Below, piece after piece: positions 15,642 to 18,710 of a stretch of 18,710 nucleotides of DNA. The first letter of the stretch is position 1. Each line of letters opens with the position of its first letter. Below the pieces are notes generated by a model. That model was not told the DNA's origin, ran no database searches, and worked only from the letters and a program-made list of their open reading frames with translations. The stretch covers positions 1-18,710 of the forward strand of contig JAHEGF010000035.1 in assembly GCA_024645155.1 (NCBI GenBank). The letters are read 5' to 3'. The position numbers and the translations under genes were made by a program. This stretch comes from Phyllobacteriaceae bacterium. Its GTDB lineage: Bacteria; Pseudomonadota; Alphaproteobacteria; Rhizobiales; Rhizobiaceae.

Positions 15642-16340
15642 TCAGTCACCTTCGTCCATTGCTATTTGCTTCAGGCGGTCAGGTCTAAGAAGCCTAAAAG
15701 AACCGCGTTTTGACTCCAGCAGTTTTTCCCGCTTCCATGAAGTTATTATCTTGTTGATCGATTCTCTGGTTGCCCCGAGGAACTCAGCCAGATCGGATTG
15801 CGGGATTTTTATCCAGCCTTCCGGATCAGCAAACAATTTGGCCATCAGCGCAAGGCGTTTGGCGAGCCGCTGTTCAATCTTCAGATGGGCATGGTCGCCC
15901 AACTCACCGGAGACCCAACGGACACGGGCACACAGCAGATTGATAAATGCTGTCGCCAACTGGGCATCATTTTCGATGCGCTGTAAAAGTTGCGTCCGCT
16001 TGACCGTTCTGACTTCGCAGCCGCTTACACAGGTCGCTGTTGCAGTGCGCCGCCCGCCATCAAGCGCCCCGATCTCGCCAATCATACCGCCGGTGGTAAT
16101 GATGTTAGCAACCAGCTTTTTTCCAGAGGACGAATAAATGCTGATTTCTACAGTGCCGGCTACCAGCAGATGCAATTCATCTCCCGGATCATCCTGAAGA
16201 AAAAGGTTGTGGCCGGCAGCATGTTTTTCGACCCGGCTGTGGCCGAACAGTTTTTCGACAATACGTTGATCGAGGGTGGCTGCAGACAATGCATCTGCTT
16301 CGTTACGTGGCAATCTTGGTTTGAGACGCCTGCTTTCCAT
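15642..16340 (-). CDS. Crp/Fnr-family transcriptional regulator
   Basis: 232 residues from ATG 16340; an in-frame TTG at 16397, with AGG close upstream, would add 19 residues. The N-terminal cyclic-nucleotide-binding fold (about 25-140) includes LFLQDDPGDELHLLVAGTVE and a phosphate-cassette-like GEIGALDGGRRTATA. A long dimer helix follows, then a winged HTH (about 165-225) with DLAEFLGATRESINKIITSW as the DNA-reading part. The N-terminal Cys cluster of Fnr is missing, so it should not carry an oxygen-sensing Fe-S centre; cNMP binding is possible but unproven. It is convergent with the P450-DyP gene and divergent from the paaG-like gene (85 bp between starts). That makes it a candidate regulator of paaG and of itself; control of the fusion gene is speculative. 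Confidence 0.93.
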   Translation of the reverse strand: MESRRLKPRLPRNEADALSAATLDQRIVEKLFGHSRVEKHAAGHNLFLQDDPGDELHLLVAGTVEISIYSSSGKKLVANIITTGGMIGEIGALDGGRRTATATCVSGCEVRTVKRTQLLQRIENDAQLATAFINLLCARVRWVSGELGDHAHLKIEQRLAKRLALMAKLFADPEGWIKIPQSDLAEFLGATRESINKIITSWKREKLLESKRGSFRLLRPDRLKQIAMDEGD

Positions 16341-16425
16341 GACTTGATTTTCCCACCCATCCGGCGATGATTGATCGATATGGAAAGTCCTCAACAAACC
16401 TGCCCCGATAATGGAAAATTTGTCA

Positions 16426-17217
16426 ATGAGCGAAAGTTACATCAAGACCGAGACGCATGACGGATACCGCACGGTTATTCTCAACCGCCCGGAAGTGCTC
16501 AATGCGTTTAACGAAACCATGCATCTGCAACTTCAATCCACGATCGATGACTGCGAGAGTGATAAGACATGCAGGGCTATTGTGTTGACGGGTGCGGGGC
16601 GCGGATTTTGCGCAGGCCAGGATCTTTCAGACCGTGATCCTGTATTGATGGGAGATTCTCCCGACCTGGGATTGGGACTTGAAAAATTGTACAATCCGCT
16701 CATCCGTCGAATCCGGTCCTTGCCACTGCCGGTAATCTGCGCGGTTAATGGAGTTGCAGCCGGAGCCGGTGCCAACATCGCGCTTGCATGTGATATCGTT
16801 CTGGCAGCAAAATCTGCAAAATTCATACAGGCATTTTCAAAAATCGCCCTGATACCCGATGCAGGTGGCACCTTTTGGCTGACACGGAGATTGGGTGAGG
16901 TAAGAGCCAAGGCTCTGGCGATGACGGCCCAACCGCTTGAGGCGGAATTGGCTGCTCAATGGGGTTTGATCTGGCAAGCCGTTGACGACGACCAGTTGAT
17001 GAATGAAACCGCCGTTCTGGCGCAACGCCTTGCCGCGAACTCTTCCCGCGCCAACGCGCTCACAAAACAGGCAATTCATAGTGCCCTAACAAATTCTCTG
17101 GATGAACAGCTTGATGTCGAACGCGACTTACAAAGGCAAGCCGGGCGTTCCGGAGACTACAAGGAAGGCGTGCAGGCTTTTCTGGAAAAGCGAGCAGCGG
17201 TTTTTAACCGTGAATAG
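16426..17217 (+). CDS. paaG: Enoyl-CoA hydratase/isomerase, PaaG-like
   Basis: 263 residues from ATG 16426 (GGAA about 9 nt upstream); ATG 16411 would add five residues and has no ribosome-binding site. A cytosolic crotonase-fold enzyme. Oxyanion-hole segments are GAGRGFCAGQDL (57-67) and NGVAAGAGANIALACD (108-123); Asp145 in LIPDAGG falls at the catalytic-Asp position of PaaG rather than the Glu of classic enoyl-CoA hydratases. FCAGQDLSDRD and YNPLIRRIRSLPLPVICAVN also resemble 2-(1,2-epoxy-1,2-dihydrophenyl)acetyl-CoA isomerase. PaaG converts ring-1,2-epoxyphenylacetyl-CoA to its oxepin in phenylacetate breakdown. No other paa genes are in the window, so it may instead act on another acyl-CoA. 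It is divergent from the Crp-family regulator. Confidence 0.85.
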   Translation: MSESYIKTETHDGYRTVILNRPEVLNAFNETMHLQLQSTIDDCESDKTCRAIVLTGAGRGFCAGQDLSDRDPVLMGDSPDLGLGLEKLYNPLIRRIRSLPLPVICAVNGVAAGAGANIALACDIVLAAKSAKFIQAFSKIALIPDAGGTFWLTRRLGEVRAKALAMTAQPLEAELAAQWGLIWQAVDDDQLMNETAVLAQRLAANSSRANALTKQAIHSALTNSLDEQLDVERDLQRQAGRSGDYKEGVQAFLEKRAAVFNRE

Positions 17218-17315
17218 CGTTTGCACCGACAGCGAATGTCAAATCATCGGACCTGCGGCTTGATTGACCGTGTTGCGACGGCTAACGATTGGACTGAACC
17301 GCGCAAACGAGGGGC

Positions 17316-18326
17316 GTGACATTGGACGCAGTAGAGAATGCGATAAGAACTGCCCTGGCCAGGGGTGACGCTACTGACCGTGCATTCCGGGAGAAAGTCT
17401 ACCGGTCGGTGTTCAGCGCCCTGGAAAGGGCATCCTCGTCAAATAGCCCCGTTTCTCCCGAAATCGCTGCCAAACGCCGACAGGTACTTGCCGAAAAGAT
17501 ACGTGAAATTGAAACGGCATATATCCGTGCGGAAATCGATCCCAATCCGCCAAGTTCTGACTCGGCACCCGAGCCCGAAATGCGCAGCCGACCAGTTGAG
17601 CCTGTAGCAAGAGCCGAATCTGCATCCGATATCCACTCGGAAGCCGCGGACGAGCCCGACGAACCGGTTTTCAGCCGTAAGCGACGGCCTTTTACATTGC
17701 TGCTCATCGCATCGCTTGTCATCGCTGCGCTCGGCATGGGCGCATGGTGGGTCTATCAGAGCGGATTAATGCTGTCGGACGCCGAACGTGATACCCGGGT
17801 GCCCAATCCGCCACGCACGCTTTCTGAAGAAGATTTCAAGCCCGATCCGGGAGGATCACCTGCACTGCGCGAGCAGGCGGAAGAAAACCGGGTGTGGATT
17901 GGCATATTCTCTCCGGATGATCCCTCCTCGGTCGTCGCGACTTCCGGTGCGACGGCAGAAATTGCAGATGATGGCCGTGGGCAGGTATTGCGCATCCGGT
18001 CGTCGACAAAGGAAGCCGCGGTGATGTTTGATGTCGGTCAGGGCATACTGGAGCAAATCGCCGGCAAGAAAGCTGTTTTCGATATCGTCGCTTCTTCCGA
18101 GGAAGGCAAACCCACTCAAATCTCTGTTCGCTGCAATTTCGGAGATCTCGGTGACTGCGTTCGCCGGCGTTACGATATTGTTGCAACGCCATCGGAATTT
18201 CTCTTTGAGCTAGAACTTCCCGATGCAAGCCCGGGTGCCTCCGGTACGATAGCAATCGTATCCGATATCAACGGCAGCGGTCTTGCGGTGGATATTCGCG
18301 AGATAAAGGTTTCCGCCAGCCCCTGA
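17316..18326 (+). CDS. Unrecognised single-pass membrane protein
   Basis: I do not recognise a named family. 336 residues from GTG 17316; a TTG at 17322, better spaced from GAGG at 17309-17312, would remove two. Residues 1-75 are charged and helical (AIRTALARGDATDRAFREKVYRSV region, then KRRQVLAEKIREIETAY); 76-120 are acidic and Pro/Ser-rich, probably disordered. RKRRP (121-125) precedes one TM helix (126-147). The rest (about 190-336) looks beta-rich, with two Cys (273, 281) in a short loop that could form a disulfide. The positive-inside rule puts the N-terminus in the cytosol and the beta domain in the periplasm. The C-terminal part could be a jelly-roll-type binding domain, but this is a guess from strand pattern. 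It lies 98 bp after paaG and 46 bp before the helicase. Confidence 0.8.
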   Translation: MTLDAVENAIRTALARGDATDRAFREKVYRSVFSALERASSSNSPVSPEIAAKRRQVLAEKIREIETAYIRAEIDPNPPSSDSAPEPEMRSRPVEPVARAESASDIHSEAADEPDEPVFSRKRRPFTLLLIASLVIAALGMGAWWVYQSGLMLSDAERDTRVPNPPRTLSEEDFKPDPGGSPALREQAEENRVWIGIFSPDDPSSVVATSGATAEIADDGRGQVLRIRSSTKEAAVMFDVGQGILEQIAGKKAVFDIVASSEEGKPTQISVRCNFGDLGDCVRRRYDIVATPSEFLFELELPDASPGASGTIAIVSDINGSGLAVDIREIKVSASP

Positions 18327-18372
18327 TCCCGACAAATCGTTTGGCGATTTTCCGTTCGCATATTAGGTCTGT

Positions 18373-18710
18373 ATGCCGATGGAACATTTGACGAACAAAA
18401 AACCAGCCAGCTTGCCCCTATTACCGGATGTATTTGCAAACTGGTTTTCTCGGCGCGGGTGGGCGCCGCGCGCCCATCAGCTTGATTTGCTTGAAAAAGC
18501 CGCATTTGGCCGGTCTACCCTGCTCATCGCTCCGACCGGTGCGGGTAAAACGCTCGCGGGTTTTCTCCCGTCGCTGGTTGATCTGGCAGTCGGCAGTAAC
18601 CTGCGGCATAGCGGAACTGAGCGAGGCGTACACACGCTGTACATATCGCCGCTGAAGGCGCTGGCAGTGGATATCGAACGTAACCTATCTGCCCCCGTCA
18701 GGGAAATGTC
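18373..18710 (+). CDS. Lhr-like ligase-associated DEXH-box helicase (5' part, runs off the window)
   Basis: The first 112 codons of a large superfamily 2 helicase, cut by the window edge. ATG 18373 follows TTAGG at good spacing; the next in-frame ATG is 18379. Visible: an N-terminal segment WFSRRGWAPRAHQLDLLEKA containing a Q-motif-like element, Walker A as LLIAPTGAGKTLAGFLPSL, and motif Ia YISPLKALAVDIERNL. This arrangement is typical of Lhr-type helicases, and the spacing fits the shorter 'ligase-associated DNA damage response DEXH box helicase', which in alphaproteobacteria often sits with an ATP-dependent ligase, a predicted exonuclease and a phosphoesterase. Those partners would lie beyond the right edge. 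The subfamily assignment is from N-terminal resemblance only. Confidence 0.85.
   Translation, partial: MPMEHLTNKKPASLPLLPDVFANWFSRRGWAPRAHQLDLLEKAAFGRSTLLIAPTGAGKTLAGFLPSLVDLAVGSNLRHSGTERGVHTLYISPLKALAVDIERNLSAPVREM

Noticed and set aside
15642..16340. Calling the regulator fnr or fixK
   Set aside because: It lacks the N-terminal Cys cluster of Fnr, and nothing specific ties it to FixK; only the Crp/Fnr superfamily level is supported.
17260..17288. Possible promoter TTGATT-N17-TAACGA before the unrecognised membrane protein gene
   Set aside because: The -10 candidate matches consensus poorly; read-through from paaG is equally likely.
18428..18655. 75-codon plus-strand frame near the right edge
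   Set aside because: It is out of frame with the helicase start at 18373, which shows Walker A and motif Ia and continues past the window edge.

Overview
The window looks like a chromosomal segment of an alphaproteobacterium, most likely from the order Hyphomicrobiales (Rhizobiales). This rests on the gene order rpmH-rnpA-yidC-engB-argB-HAD nucleotidase, on an ArgB with the N-terminal helix of arginine-sensitive enzymes, and on the start of a 'ligase-associated' Lhr-type DNA-repair helicase at the right edge. DNA is moderately GC-rich throughout. I see no rRNA, tRNA, CRISPR array, insertion sequence or integrase, and no clear composition break. Genus cannot be fixed from the sequence alone.

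Left block (43-4642, all minus strand): a tightly packed four-gene unit read right to left. It encodes a Tat-exported DUF547 protein, a TVP38/TMEM64 (DedA-like) membrane protein whose start overlaps the DUF547 stop by 11 bp, a mercuric-reductase-like FAD/NAD(P) disulfide oxidoreductase, and a transmembrane sensor histidine kinase with no response regulator beside it. It looks like one transcription unit combining envelope, thiol-redox and sensing functions.

Housekeeping block (about 4800-8936, plus strand): a textbook sigma70-type promoter (4807-4835) precedes rpmH (too short for most ORF lists), rnpA, yidC, engB and argB. rnpA and yidC are separated by one base and no yidD lies between them. 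argB converges with a minus-strand EamA/DMT transporter (8967-9872), which diverges from a HAD pyrimidine 5'-nucleotidase (9924-10667).

Accessory block (10690-16340): the most unusual part. A secreted PCu(A)C copper chaperone is transcribed away from a very large gene (11355-15557) whose 1400-residue product joins a complete cytochrome P450, a soluble alpha/beta module, a transmembrane hairpin, a second copy of the same module and a complete DyP-type haem peroxidase. Both haem ligands and the DyP catalytic residues are present, but the P450 I-helix has Thr-Pro where O2-activating P450s have acid-Thr. No ferredoxin or ferredoxin reductase is nearby. The simplest reading is a membrane-anchored, two-haem, peroxide-handling enzyme, perhaps a bacterial analogue in principle of fungal dioxygenase-P450 fusions; this is inference. 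A Crp/Fnr-family regulator converges on it.

Right block (16426-18710, plus strand): a PaaG-like crotonase, an unrecognised single-pass membrane protein with a probable extracytoplasmic beta domain, and the truncated 5' end of an Lhr-like DEXH helicase that leaves the window.
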